A DNA stretch of 64,000 bases from Paenibacillus sp. FSL R7-0204 (GCF_038002225.1 NZ_JBBOCA010000002.1:1-64000); one strand, 5' to 3'; counted from the stretch's first letter, positions 44,899-54,264 are shown. A program made the numbers and translations. Notes: generated by a model from the letters alone, not told the origin.

Positions 44899-46692
44899 AT
44901 GATCGTTAGCGAAAAAGTTGGTAAACGGATTGCTACCCTCCGCAAAACAAAAGGCTTGTCACAGGAACAATTAGCGGAACTGCTCCATGTCAGCGCCCAA
45001 GCAGTATCCAAATGGGAGACCGGCAAGTCTCTGCCGGAAACAGCCACACTTCCCTTGCTATCCGCCGCATTAAATCACTCGATTGACAGCATTCTGCTGC
45101 CCCAGGAGCTCGTGGTGCTCTCTGCGATCTATACGGATGGACAGCAGGAGCTGGATGTTACCCAGCTTGTGAACCAGTTCGTAGCCTCAGACCGCTTAAG
45201 CTTAATTCCTGGGGAGCACCTCTTTCCCCACTCATGGAATGACGGCCGCCTGAAGCTGCTGCTTGTCACCTATGAGACCCCTGACGGCATGTACTCGACC
45301 TTTGTGCTGAAGGACCAGTTGCTTAAGATAGACATCCATTCGAACGGATATGTCTCAAGCAGTAATGAGCTGCAGATTATTGCTGCGCATTATGGGAATG
45401 AACAGGCACACCGCAGCGTTGCGGACAAAATGAAGCATTATGAGCATTTCCGCTGGACTCAGTTCACCGCCACACATGAGCTGTTTCCCAGTCTAGTCGA
45501 CTGCGGGGGTCAGGACTACCTGCTGCTGGTCTACCTGAATGCCGAAGGTATTCATGCCATAAGCTGTGCGGAAGGTGAACAGATTCATTACAGCCAGGAC
45601 CGCTGCCATTTCTATCAGACCCGCTCCTCCCGGGATCAATGCATCATTGAAGGGATTCCGCGGCTGGGCTTCGGGCAGGGTCAGGATTGCTCCTGGGCAG
45701 GAGCCATGATGCTCGCTCTTACCGCCAGAGGCATAGAGACCACCTATGAGCAGGTGATGGGCTATTCGGGAGCCTGCTGGAGAGTGGCTTTTGAACCGGT
45801 ATGGGACTACAGTTCTGCAGATGCCCTCGTCGTCTATGACTACTCCATCCCCGCCTGTAAGGCTTATGGACTTATTGCCCACCGGGCCAACCGCTTAGAG
45901 CCGCAGCAGCGCACAGCCGAGAAGCTGGCGATTCTGGAAGATATCCGCCAAGGCAGACTGCCCCTTGCCATTAACCTCAGGGTAGCGCCGGAGTGGGGAG
46001 TCATTACAGGATATCTGGCGGAGGGGGATGTGCTGCTGTGCCGCAGTTATTTTGACGATGAGACCTTCAGTGAGCTTGAAGTTGATCCTGAATTCCAGGC
46101 TCATATGAGGATAAGTCAAGGATATCTCCATGTGGATCAATGGCCTTACCGGTTGATTCGCCTTAGCGATCAGTCAGAAGCCCCGTCTGCGCTTGAGAAT
46201 CTGTATGCATCGCTCCGCGTTAAGCTGGAATCTATGAAGGCTGAGGCCATAGCCAACAACGGCACTTATGCTGTAGGATACAAAGCGCTGGAGCTATGGA
46301 GAGAGGGGCTCCTGGATCAACCATGGTATACCGCAGCGGACGAAGAAGCCTTCAGCCGCAGGTTATCAGTCAATCACTTCTGCATGATGGCCCTGGCAGA
46401 TGCCCGCCGCTGCGCCGCCGCCTACTTGCGCAACTCTCTGCCGCTGGTGTATGACCCGCAACAACAGGCAGCCTTGGAAGAGATGGCTGCATTGTATGAA
46501 GCAATGGCAGCTTTGCTGGAAGACTTATATGAGGCGTTACCCGACCCTGCTGTCCTCCGAAAGAAAGGCGCCTCCTCCAGACTCAGCTGGACCTCCCGGC
46601 AACGCGGGCAGCAGGCGGAATTACTGACGCGGATAGCCTCAATGGAGCACCGGGGAGATACTCTTGCACAAACGGTGCTGAGCCTCGCCTAA
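44899..46692 (+). CDS. Helix-turn-helix protein fused to DUF3395-like and BtrH/C39-peptidase-like domains
   Basis: A 597-residue protein. The XRE helix-turn-helix occupies residues 1-65 (GKRIATLRKTKGLSQEQLAEL, AQAVSKWETGKSLP). Residues about 70-150 (VVLSAIYTDGQQELDVTQLVNQF) resemble the DUF3395 beta domain. Around 255-300, GFGQGQDCSWAGAMMLAL then YEQVMGYSGACWRVAF look like the Gln-Cys active-site start of papain/C39-like or BtrH N-terminal domains. The rest is mainly helical. ATG 44899 or TTG 44893 may be the start (AGGAG upstream suits either). No direct partner gene is visible. It could be a ligand-sensing repressor using an inactive peptidase fold; domain names are tentative apart from the helix-turn-helix. 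Confidence 0.6.
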   Translation: MIVSEKVGKRIATLRKTKGLSQEQLAELLHVSAQAVSKWETGKSLPETATLPLLSAALNHSIDSILLPQELVVLSAIYTDGQQELDVTQLVNQFVASDRLSLIPGEHLFPHSWNDGRLKLLLVTYETPDGMYSTFVLKDQLLKIDIHSNGYVSSSNELQIIAAHYGNEQAHRSVADKMKHYEHFRWTQFTATHELFPSLVDCGGQDYLLLVYLNAEGIHAISCAEGEQIHYSQDRCHFYQTRSSRDQCIIEGIPRLGFGQGQDCSWAGAMMLALTARGIETTYEQVMGYSGACWRVAFEPVWDYSSADALVVYDYSIPACKAYGLIAHRANRLEPQQRTAEKLAILEDIRQGRLPLAINLRVAPEWGVITGYLAEGDVLLCRSYFDDETFSELEVDPEFQAHMRISQGYLHVDQWPYRLIRLSDQSEAPSALENLYASLRVKLESMKAEAIANNGTYAVGYKALELWREGLLDQPWYTAADEEAFSRRLSVNHFCMMALADARRCAAAYLRNSLPLVYDPQQQAALEEMAALYEAMAALLEDLYEALPDPAVLRKKGASSRLSWTSRQRGQQAELLTRIASMEHRGDTLAQTVLSLA

Positions 46693-46776
46693 GGTAACGT
46701 TGTTGTGTAACCTAACAGGCAGCAGCTTAAGCAGAAGCGCCGGACGCTTTTGCTTAAGCCAGACTGCTGTTCGGAG

Positions 46777-47682
46777 TTAAACTAACTTACGGACCGGCCG
46801 CAGCACCGCATACCCGTAACCCTCCGGGAAATGCCGCTGATAATCCTGTTTCTCCTCTTCGTCCCACATATAGCCCATAACCGCAGGATCATAATTCCAG
46901 GCCACTTCTTCAACGATACGCATTACCTGCCCATTATCCTGCAAGTAATCAAAGGGCGGATGAAAAAAGACCAGATACTCCGATTCCGGGATATCCCAAC
47001 ACTCCATGCCCTCCGGAACCGCCCCGTCATAGTCAGCCGCGACAAGGATACCATACAGATAGCCTTTGCGCCCCTCCTGATAGAACCAGCCTGCCGTCTG
47101 GCCCAGTTGACCAGGAAGCTTAAGGTGCGACATACTCTCCAGAGTTCCGGAGACCTCATCGCAGTCATGCCCATTCTCCCAGAATCCTCCGTAATTGTTA
47201 GAGCCGATATCGCGGATGCCGATAAACTTATGCGCCGGTATCCACTCAAGCTTAATCTCAGCTTCCTGCAAATGTACCTTTCTCATTCTATCCCGCTCCC
47301 TGATCAGATAATGATAAGGAGAGAACACCTCGGCACGAATGGCAAGCGGGATCGGCTGTGGAGCCTGGCGGTAGGCATGTGGAGTGAGCTTGAAGGCTCT
47401 GAGAAAAGCCCGCGTGAACGCCTCCTGGGAGGAAAATCCGAACTTCACGGCAATATCAAGAATTCGCGCATCCGTGTCCCTAAGCTCCAGTGCCGCCCGG
47501 CCAATCCGGCGCTGCCAGACATAGTCCCGCAGCGTCATCCCGGTCAGCGCATGAAATTGCCTGGTGCAGTAATACGGCGAATACCCTAAATGTCTCGACA
47601 TCTCCAGCAGCGTAGGCGAAGCCGCAAGATCCTCCTCCACCCAGTCAATCATGCGCTGAACCATCTCATTCCATTCGTACAT
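46777..47682 (-). CDS. AraC-family regulator with GyrI-like effector domain
   Basis: A 301-residue regulator with reversed order compared with the AraC protein at 42132: the helix-turn-helix pair comes first (SPTLLEMSRHLGYSPYYCTR and ILDIAVKFGFSSQEAFTRAF), followed by a GyrI-like small-molecule-binding domain (KLEWIPAHKFIGIRDIG, GFWENGHDCDEV, WDIPESEYLVF). This is the Rob/BltR-like type that responds to hydrophobic or cationic compounds. AAAGGAGGAGG precedes the ATG. Targets unknown; no efflux gene adjoins it. Confidence 0.9.
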   Translation of the reverse strand: MYEWNEMVQRMIDWVEEDLAASPTLLEMSRHLGYSPYYCTRQFHALTGMTLRDYVWQRRIGRAALELRDTDARILDIAVKFGFSSQEAFTRAFLRAFKLTPHAYRQAPQPIPLAIRAEVFSPYHYLIRERDRMRKVHLQEAEIKLEWIPAHKFIGIRDIGSNNYGGFWENGHDCDEVSGTLESMSHLKLPGQLGQTAGWFYQEGRKGYLYGILVAADYDGAVPEGMECWDIPESEYLVFFHPPFDYLQDNGQVMRIVEEVAWNYDPAVMGYMWDEEEKQDYQRHFPEGYGYAVLRPVRKLV

Positions 47683-47790
47683 TGTTGTCCTCCTCCTTTC
47701 ATTGTTGATTTTAGCAGAGGCCTAGAGTGTAGATATGACTTGAGTTGTGGTGCCTATAATCCTATTTGTATCTTCACAATTTGTATATTT

Positions 47791-48678
47791 TTAGAACATC
47801 CCGCCCCCGATAAGGATATGCCTCATGACACGGTCCCTGGTGAACCCGTTCTTGTCGTAGAAGCGGATGGCGGCTGTATTCTCTTCACCGACAACCAAAC
47901 TGATACCCGAATAACCCAGCGCTTTGTATTTCTCTGCCAGACAGGCAATCAGTTGCCTGCCTATGCCCCGGCTTCTCTCTTCGGGCCGGGTACACAGGTA
48001 CTCCAGATGAAGGGTGCCGGTCCGCGCATTTTTTCTAACGATTATGTATCCGGTGAATAGGCCCTCGTTAAGGACAGCGTGAACGTCATATTCACTATTG
48101 CTGTTGTCTTCTATCTCTGCAGTAATCTCCTCCGGGGTGAGAATTGCACCTTGAAATTGCTGATTATGCAGATCGAGAATCTCCCCGGTCCACCTGGAGG
48201 CAGGTTCTGTGATGGGCAGCAGGGACAAGCCAGGGTGCATGTGGCGGCGGCTGTCAGGCGCTGATGCCATAGCGATCGAGTAGTGGTAGTGCGTGTTCAC
48301 TTTCTCGGCCCGATAGCGGGCAACATATTCAATGAGCGCAGTATTATCATCACTAATAAAAAGATGGACGTACCTTATAGCTTCAGCTTGAGCGGTCTCA
48401 CTCAGATAGTTGAATAAGAGCTGGAGCTCTTCTTCAGGGTGAGCTGAATAATAAGGGCCCCATACCTCAATATCCTCTTGCCCGCCCCCAACATCATAGA
48501 TGTCCAGGATAATCGCACCAGTAATACGTTCTCCTTCATACAGCACCAGACTGGCTTCCTCCATACCATTACTAAGGTCATACATAACATCATCCAGCGT
48601 ACTGCCTACATACCCGCACTGCTGGTCTCCTGTATTGCGGGCGCAGATGAACGCCGCTAACTTCCCGATATCGGTCAA
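47791..48678 (-). CDS. Tandem GNAT N-acetyltransferase
   Basis: A 295-residue protein with two GNAT halves. The C-terminal one is complete (LHLEYLCTRPEERSRGIGRQ contains the R-G-x-G-x acetyl-CoA loop; GISLVVGEENTAAIRFYDK is the final strand-helix). The N-terminal half has the fold but lacks a clear cofactor loop, so it is probably structural or substrate-binding. A TTG start at 48678 follows AGGGGGAG. Substrate unknown. Confidence 0.87.
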   Translation of the reverse strand: MTDIGKLAAFICARNTGDQQCGYVGSTLDDVMYDLSNGMEEASLVLYEGERITGAIILDIYDVGGGQEDIEVWGPYYSAHPEEELQLLFNYLSETAQAEAIRYVHLFISDDNTALIEYVARYRAEKVNTHYHYSIAMASAPDSRRHMHPGLSLLPITEPASRWTGEILDLHNQQFQGAILTPEEITAEIEDNSNSEYDVHAVLNEGLFTGYIIVRKNARTGTLHLEYLCTRPEERSRGIGRQLIACLAEKYKALGYSGISLVVGEENTAAIRFYDKNGFTRDRVMRHILIGGGMF

Positions 48679-48867
48679 ACGATTCTCCCCCTAATCATAG
48701 AATGACTAGTATAAGTTAATTCCACCTATCTACTAATAGTACGTTATCCCGCGCCCAAAGACAGCCCCGGGTTGTTCAAAAATAATCCGCAGAACTCCAT
48801 ACCCGCACAAGCCGCCCCCCAGGTTCTGAGTAAAATAAAGTAAATAGAACAGTGAGGTGAATGACGA

Positions 48868-49257
48868 ATGGCAAATTCAACAAAGCTCCGCAAGCGGGCA
48901 CAGCAGCTGAAAGGCCAGCCGGTCTGCATCACTTTGCATAATGGGCGTTCCTACGTAGGGTGGATTACAGACCTGAACCAGGAGGCGGTGATTCTGTCCA
49001 GACCCAGCACGCGTAAGGGGCCGCACCCGAAACGGAAATCCTCTTCAGCTGCTCGCAGAGCAGAGGTATCCGGCTTCATGCCTCTACTCGGCTCGCTGAT
49101 GGGCGGTGGAGGCGGGGCTGCCAGTATCGGAGGGCTGGGACGGTTCATGGGCATGTTCGGAATGGTACAGAAGGCTATGCCGGTAATGAAGATGGGCTAC
49201 AATATGATTAAGTCAATCCGGCCTTTTCTGGGCGGGCTCAAAGGCTTAATGGGCTAA
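48868..49257 (+). CDS. Small Sm-like/hydrophobic hypothetical protein
   Basis: A 129-residue protein. Residues 15-43 (PVCITLHNGRSYVGWITDL) have the shape of the Sm1 beta-sheet of Sm/Lsm-like proteins, followed by a basic patch (RKGPHPKRKSS) and a Gly/Met-rich hydrophobic tail from about 70 onward (GSLMGGGGGAASIGG, then two amphipathic helices). Such small proteins with Gly/Met tails are common in spore formers, but I know no function. GTGAGGTGA lies upstream. A strong bidirectional terminator follows. Confidence 0.6.
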   Translation: MANSTKLRKRAQQLKGQPVCITLHNGRSYVGWITDLNQEAVILSRPSTRKGPHPKRKSSSAARRAEVSGFMPLLGSLMGGGGGAASIGGLGRFMGMFGMVQKAMPVMKMGYNMIKSIRPFLGGLKGLMG

Positions 49258-49271
49258 TACGTATATTTAAA

Positions 49272-49312
49272 AAAACGGATGTGCCGCCATTACGCATGGG
49301 CACATCCGTTTT
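49272..49312. terminator. Bidirectional terminator
   Basis: AAAACGGATGTGCC and GGCACATCCGTTTT pair perfectly around a 13-base loop, between converging genes. Confidence 0.92.
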
Positions 49313-49358
49313 GGTGTGTAGCTTCTTACGCCGCTTGCTGGCCTCACGGGTCTCCGGT

Positions 49359-50645
49359 CTATTTTTTAACCACCTTGAAGTTATCCGTAAGCAGCAGCCA
49401 ATTCTGCGGAAAAGGCAGGCCCAGCTTCCAGTAGCTGATGCCCCGCAGCCTGAGCTCCTTGATCAGATCGAACTTGGCCTGAATCGAGCGGGCATCCTCA
49501 AACCATACCTTATGCTGCCGCCCCTCGTCATCGGTGTAATTGAAATGCGGTGCCTCTGCTCTATAGTCATATTGAATGGCCGCATTCCTGTTCCTTGCCA
49601 GATCAATGGCCGCCTGCGGGCTGAGCGCTTTGGCATATTGCCCGCCCGCTACAAAAGGTAACGTCCAATCATAACCGTACAGATTCTGGCCCATCATGAT
49701 TTTACCGGCTGGCATCTCGCTTGCTGCATAGGTCAACACCTGACGGACAGGCCCGATGGGCGAGACAGGCATCGCCGGTCCCCCGCTGTAGCCCCATTCA
49801 TACGTCATAATAATGACGAAGTCGGCCACCTCACCGTGGACCTTGTAGTCATGCGCGGTATACCAGGCCCCAACCTGTGACGCGCTAGTCTTGGGGGCAA
49901 GGGCGGTGGACAACAGGAAGCCCTCCTTGTGAATGACCTCTGCCGCTTTCCGCAGAAAAGTATTGTATGCTTCACGGTCCTCCGGCCGGAGAAACTCCAG
50001 ATCAAAGTGGATATCCCGGAAGTTCAGCCGCTTCGCTTCCGCAATGATGTTCTCAAGCAGCCGGTCCTGGACCTCCTGATCATTCATAATGATGCGCCCG
50101 AGCTCCGAGCTGAACTGGGCATCCTCCAGATTCGTCACGACCATCATCAGCGTCACCTGATGCTCTGCGGCAATGGAGGCGAGGCCGTCCAGAGGCGGCG
50201 GTACCAGCGTTCCGTCCCGCTTGATCCGGAAGCTGAACGGTGCGAGATACGTCAACTCAGGAGCAGCCTCACGCGCAGCATTCTGCAGCGGCTCGGAGAC
50301 ACTCTCCCCCCGGGGCTCCACATAAGCGTTCACTTCCGCCTGCCGCCTGGGTCCAGGGGGAAGGTACAACCGGAGCCCGACTTGTAGCGGCTGATTCAGC
50401 GTCAGCCCGTTCACCTCCGCCAGCCCGCTTGCCTTCAGGCCGAACCGCTTGGCGATGCTGTAGTAGCTGTCGCCCGGCTGCACCCAATAATATTGCCCGG
50501 CAATCGGAATTACCAGCGCCTGCCCTGCCACCAGCCTTCCCGGCGCAGAGAGCTGATTCGCCTCAGTTATCGTATCTGTGCTGATTCCGTAGGCCTGCGC
50601 AATGCCATACAGCGTCTGGCCCGGCTGCACTACATGTATTTGCAT
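49359..50645 (-). CDS. sleL: Cortex-lytic glycosidase, SleL/YaaH-like
   Basis: A 428-residue enzyme with two N-terminal LysM repeats (IHVVQPGQTLYGIAQAYGIS and YYWVQPGDSYYSIAKRFGLK) and a GH18 barrel. The catalytic DxxDxDxE-type motif reads FRDIHFDLEF with Glu217 as acid. Architecture and length match SleL/YaaH, an N-acetylglucosaminidase that degrades cortex fragments during spore germination; spore-coat location is expected. There is no signal peptide, as for SleL. Together with Tgl it supports a sporulating host. Confidence 0.87.
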   Translation of the reverse strand: MQIHVVQPGQTLYGIAQAYGISTDTITEANQLSAPGRLVAGQALVIPIAGQYYWVQPGDSYYSIAKRFGLKASGLAEVNGLTLNQPLQVGLRLYLPPGPRRQAEVNAYVEPRGESVSEPLQNAAREAAPELTYLAPFSFRIKRDGTLVPPPLDGLASIAAEHQVTLMMVVTNLEDAQFSSELGRIIMNDQEVQDRLLENIIAEAKRLNFRDIHFDLEFLRPEDREAYNTFLRKAAEVIHKEGFLLSTALAPKTSASQVGAWYTAHDYKVHGEVADFVIIMTYEWGYSGGPAMPVSPIGPVRQVLTYAASEMPAGKIMMGQNLYGYDWTLPFVAGGQYAKALSPQAAIDLARNRNAAIQYDYRAEAPHFNYTDDEGRQHKVWFEDARSIQAKFDLIKELRLRGISYWKLGLPFPQNWLLLTDNFKVVKK

Positions 50646-50747
50646 ATCGTTCTTGCCATCCCTTCATAGTAGCCGTTTTATCTCTATTTTATTCGGCGGC
50701 CCTGCGGGTATGCGGAATCAGGCGGATCATGTAAATTCAATATTTGC

Positions 50748-50772
50748 AAAAAAAGACACCCCGGAGGGTGCC
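50748..50772 (-). terminator. Terminator of the GH3 gene
   Basis: On the minus strand GGCACCC/GGGGTGTC pair around TCC and are followed by seven U residues, 45 bases after the stop. Confidence 0.8.
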
Positions 50773-50817
50773 TTGATGCTGGTGCTATCAATGGTTACTG
50801 ATACAATGATGCTGATA

Positions 50818-53604
50818 CTATACCTGCTTGAACTCAATCCATTCAATCTGCAGTCCCGGCTTGACGAAGTCCAGCTTCAGCTCATACCGTCCGGCTTCCA
50901 GCTCAACCTTGACGAGCTTCTGTCTGATCCACCGGCCTTCCGTTCCGTTCGTCTGAATGGTGGTTACCGCTTGTCCATTCAGAGTCAGGTTGCAGGCGCT
51001 CTGTGCAAGCTCTGGCTCAGGAGACATGATGCTGACAATAATGCGGTACTGGCCCGCCTCGTCTGCCTGAATGTAGGTCGGACCGGACACCGCAGGCGTT
51101 ACCTGTGCGTTCTCGTTCAGCACCTGTACCTGCTCAGCCCCGATAGCCGGATCAGCCTTGAACGTATCAACCGCTTCAATAATCTCGTGCTTTCTGGAGA
51201 ATACCGGCGCCTTCATAATGAACTCACAGATGTTGATCGCCGAGCGCTGAAGCTCCCCGCGGGTAAGCGTGCCGTTCTCCAGTGATGCGATCGTATTATC
51301 ATCGTAAGCGTTCACTTCCGCCCCGTAATTGCTGACGACCATGTACACATCGTTCTGGGCACGGACCATCCAGTTCATATTCTTACGGTCTGCCGGTCCG
51401 CCGTTCACCACATCGTTCATGATGGCCCACCAGTCGGTCATGACGATCCCCTGGAAGCCCCATTCGCCGCGAAGCAGCGTGGTGTTGAGGTCGTAGTTGG
51501 AAGCCGCCCAATGCCCGTTTACCGGATTGTAGGAGGTCATGATCGAGTTAGCTCCGCCCTGCTTGACTGCGATTTCGAAGCCCTTCAGATAGATCTCACG
51601 AAGCGCGCGTTCCGATACGACAGCATCGACCTTACTGCGGTGCTTCTCCTGATTGTTGCAGGCAAAATGCTTCAGCGTCGCATTAGAGCCGCCCTTCATA
51701 ATTCCGCGTGTGCATGCGGCAGCGAATATCCCCGAAATCAGCGGGTCTTCGGAGAAATATTCGAAGTTACGCCCGTTCAGCGGGCTGCGCCGGATATTCA
51801 GCCCCGGTCCCAGCAGCGCATCCACCTGGTTGCGCAATAATTCCTGGCCTTCCATGACATACAGGGCTTCCACCAGCTCTGCATTCCATGTAGCGGCAAG
51901 CAGGGTGCCAATCGATACCTGTGTAGCCTTCGCTCCACTGTCCATACGGATACCGGATGGGCCGTCCGCTGTAGCTGCAACCGGAATGCCGTAGCTGAAC
52001 AGACTGTCGCTAACGCCCCCGAAGGCCGAAGCCGTACCCGGAGTCACCAGCGGGCTGCTCATCCCTTCGCCCCGGACAATCGCCGCCAGGTCTTGGTCGC
52101 TTAGCTGGGCAATGAAAGTGCTCATGCTGACTTTTCCGTCATGGACATCTCGCAGGGTATATCCCTGATTGCCGGTCTGCTCAAGCGTCTGCGGCAGATT
52201 GCGTTCAATCCGCTCCGCCAGATCCACCTTGCGTGTTGGCACCTCAGAGGAGGCCAGCTCATAAGAACCATCTTCCTTGCGGGAACCCGGCTTCATCCGC
52301 ATGAAGCTCTCGGTAGGCGCCATCGCTTCTTCCAGCTGTTCCACGACCTTAAGCTCTTCCAGCACATAACCTTCTTGTCCATCCAGAAGCACTGCTGACA
52401 CTGCTTTGACACTGGTGCCAACATAGAAACGGTAGGTCCCGGCTTCCAGCACATAAGCGGAAGCATGCCCGGTCACTCCGGCGTCATCATAGGAGGCTAT
52501 GGAATGAAGCGGGAAGGTCACGGTAAGGTGCTGAGACTCACCAGGCTCCAGCAGCTTGGTCTTAGCAAAGGCTGCCAGCGCTTTGGCTGGTTGACCCAGC
52601 TGTCCCTGCGGCGCTTCGTAATACACCTGCACTACTTCTTTACCGGCATATACGGCTCCCGTATTCGTTACGGTAACGCCGATTTCAATCTGCGGCTCAC
52701 CCGCCTGGTTCACCAGCTTCGCTTCCTCCGGCTCCAGCCTGAAGGTCGTGTAAGAGATCCCGTAGCCGAATTCATACTGAACCTTATCAGGGCAGAAGGT
52801 TTCGAAATAACGGTAGCCTACATAGATATCTTCCTCGTACAGGTTCTTGAACTCATTGCCGTAGTTGCGGGTCGACGGGTAATCTTCAATGGAATACGCG
52901 ATGGTGTCCGTCAGCTTGCCGCTTGGCGTAACCTCTCCGGCCAGAACATCGGCGATTGCGTGGCCGCCCTCCATACCGCCATGCCAGGAATAGATCACAG
53001 CAGAGATAGGATTCACATAAGCAGCGTCATTTACCCAGCTCATATCCATAATGTTGGACACGTTAAGCACCACAATCGTCTGTTCAAAATGAGCCGTAAC
53101 CGAGACAAGCATCGCCTTCTCATCTTCCGTCAGCCGGTAGCTGCCTGCGGTATCGGCATTATCCTGATCCTCGCCCGCTGTACGTCCAATCACCACAACC
53201 GCCTTGGCTGACTGGCTTCGTGCTTGTTTGACCAGCTCATCTGTAAGCGGCATTTCCTTCTGGTTCCACGGCTCCGCAGCCCATACCTTCCCGCCGTCAT
53301 CGAACGGATTAAGCCCGATCCAGGCCTCGTAGGCTGCAGCCAGCTCTTCATTCACGCTAATGTTCTTCTTGCTGCGCAGTCCATCCAGCAGATTCGTCGT
53401 ATATGCAACGTGAACGCTACCGCCCGATCCTGTACCGCTGCGGTAATAATTCACCTGTATTCTCCCAAAAACAGCAACGCTCTCACCGTTACCCAGCGGA
53501 AGCACCTTTCCCTCATTCTTAAGCAGTACTGCACCTTCTGCGGCTACCGTCCGGCTAAATTCTGCAAAACCCTCTAACGGCACTCCAATGTTCTGTGTAC
53601 TCAA
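50818..53604 (-). CDS. Glycoside hydrolase family 3 beta-glucosidase with reversed domain order
   Basis: A 928-residue enzyme. TTG 53604 is chosen because AGGAGG lies seven bases upstream; an ATG at 53634 precedes that site. The usual C-terminal alpha/beta sandwich comes first (EGAVLLKNEGKVLPL, then VVVIGRTAGEDQDNAD), then an FnIII-like domain (VTVTNTGAVYAGKEVVQVYY), and the catalytic TIM barrel follows (ATADGPSGIRM, LLGPGLNIRRSPLNGRNFEY, KHFACNNQE). The nucleophile is probably Asp724 in GIVMTDWWAIM. The last roughly 90 residues look like a CBM6-type carbohydrate-binding domain. No signal peptide, so it probably acts on imported beta-glucosides. Confidence 0.9.
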   Translation of the reverse strand: MSTQNIGVPLEGFAEFSRTVAAEGAVLLKNEGKVLPLGNGESVAVFGRIQVNYYRSGTGSGGSVHVAYTTNLLDGLRSKKNISVNEELAAAYEAWIGLNPFDDGGKVWAAEPWNQKEMPLTDELVKQARSQSAKAVVVIGRTAGEDQDNADTAGSYRLTEDEKAMLVSVTAHFEQTIVVLNVSNIMDMSWVNDAAYVNPISAVIYSWHGGMEGGHAIADVLAGEVTPSGKLTDTIAYSIEDYPSTRNYGNEFKNLYEEDIYVGYRYFETFCPDKVQYEFGYGISYTTFRLEPEEAKLVNQAGEPQIEIGVTVTNTGAVYAGKEVVQVYYEAPQGQLGQPAKALAAFAKTKLLEPGESQHLTVTFPLHSIASYDDAGVTGHASAYVLEAGTYRFYVGTSVKAVSAVLLDGQEGYVLEELKVVEQLEEAMAPTESFMRMKPGSRKEDGSYELASSEVPTRKVDLAERIERNLPQTLEQTGNQGYTLRDVHDGKVSMSTFIAQLSDQDLAAIVRGEGMSSPLVTPGTASAFGGVSDSLFSYGIPVAATADGPSGIRMDSGAKATQVSIGTLLAATWNAELVEALYVMEGQELLRNQVDALLGPGLNIRRSPLNGRNFEYFSEDPLISGIFAAACTRGIMKGGSNATLKHFACNNQEKHRSKVDAVVSERALREIYLKGFEIAVKQGGANSIMTSYNPVNGHWAASNYDLNTTLLRGEWGFQGIVMTDWWAIMNDVVNGGPADRKNMNWMVRAQNDVYMVVSNYGAEVNAYDDNTIASLENGTLTRGELQRSAINICEFIMKAPVFSRKHEIIEAVDTFKADPAIGAEQVQVLNENAQVTPAVSGPTYIQADEAGQYRIIVSIMSPEPELAQSACNLTLNGQAVTTIQTNGTEGRWIRQKLVKVELEAGRYELKLDFVKPGLQIEWIEFKQV

Positions 53605-53821
53605 TTGGTTTCCTCCTGTATGTTCATTTCCCATGCTGTGGGTTGATTCTATAAATAACGCCCTCCCGAAGGGAATGTACGTTACCTTGAATCTGTATGG
53701 TCTTCATATAGCATATCCTTCTAAGAATATAAGCTCCAGCCATATTATTCAAGCACCGCTTGCCGGATCGCCGGGATACACACCTGTCTGCATAAATTTA
53801 TTTAGTAAAAAAGACAGTGCT

Positions 53822-53850
53822 AAAATAAAAAGACACCTGTGCGGGCGTCT
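53822..53850 (-). terminator. Terminator of the small membrane-protein gene
   Basis: On the minus strand AGACGCC and GGTGTCT pair and are followed by UUUUUAUUUU. Confidence 0.65.
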
Positions 53851-53913
53851 CTCAAGCCTGTTCCTATGCAATCCGCTCCGCTCGAATAGATACGTCCGGA
53901 TCTTCTATTTATT

Positions 53914-54105
53914 TTATCTGCGGCGGCGGCCCTTCATCATGCGGTTGTACATAATAAGTGCAGCAACAATCATGCCCAGCATGGCTACACTGCCTGCCGA
54001 TTCCTGCGACATGCCGAACATAAGGCAAATACTTGTCACTAACTGTCTTGTCAGCAGAGCAACCGCAATCAGCATGATGGGCCGCCATATGTTATATCCT
54101 CTCAC
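53914..54105 (-). CDS. Small membrane protein, hypothetical
   Basis: A 63-residue protein with two hydrophobic helices (about 10-32 and 36-53) and a strongly basic C-terminus (MKGRRRR). GTG 54105 is chosen because AGGAG lies ten bases upstream and an extended -10 promoter at 54174 would start transcription about at the alternative ATG 54168. Not recognised. It is divergent from the DNA-repair operon. Confidence 0.5.
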   Translation of the reverse strand: MRGYNIWRPIMLIAVALLTRQLVTSICLMFGMSQESAGSVAMLGMIVAALIMYNRMMKGRRRR

Positions 54106-54173
54106 TTCAGCAACACTCCTAACCCGATTTTCAATAACCGTATGATTCCTCATTCGATGAACCATCAATTTCT

Positions 54174-54182
54174 ATTATAGCA
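54174..54182 (-). promoter_or_regulatory. Extended -10 promoter of the small membrane-protein gene
   Basis: On the minus strand TGC TATAAT, a perfect -10 with the extended TGn element. No good -35 is needed for such promoters. Confidence 0.5.
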
Positions 54183-54235
54183 CAAGAAGGAATGCGCATA
54201 CATTTTGCAGGCGGCCAGGGAGATGGTTTACGCTT

Positions 54236-54264
54236 TTGACAAGAACGTACGTTCGGTATATAAT
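54236..54264 (+). promoter_or_regulatory. Consensus sigma-A promoter of the putative DNA-repair operon
   Basis: TTGACA at 54236-54241 and TATAAT at 54259-54264 with the ideal 17-bp spacing, both perfect matches. A LexA box occupies the spacer. Confidence 0.9.
54243..54254. promoter_or_regulatory. LexA (SOS) operator
   Basis: GAACGTACGTTC is a perfect palindrome matching the Gram-positive LexA/DinR core GAAC-N4-GTTC, placed between the -35 and -10 boxes where binding would block RNA polymerase. Confidence 0.85.
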
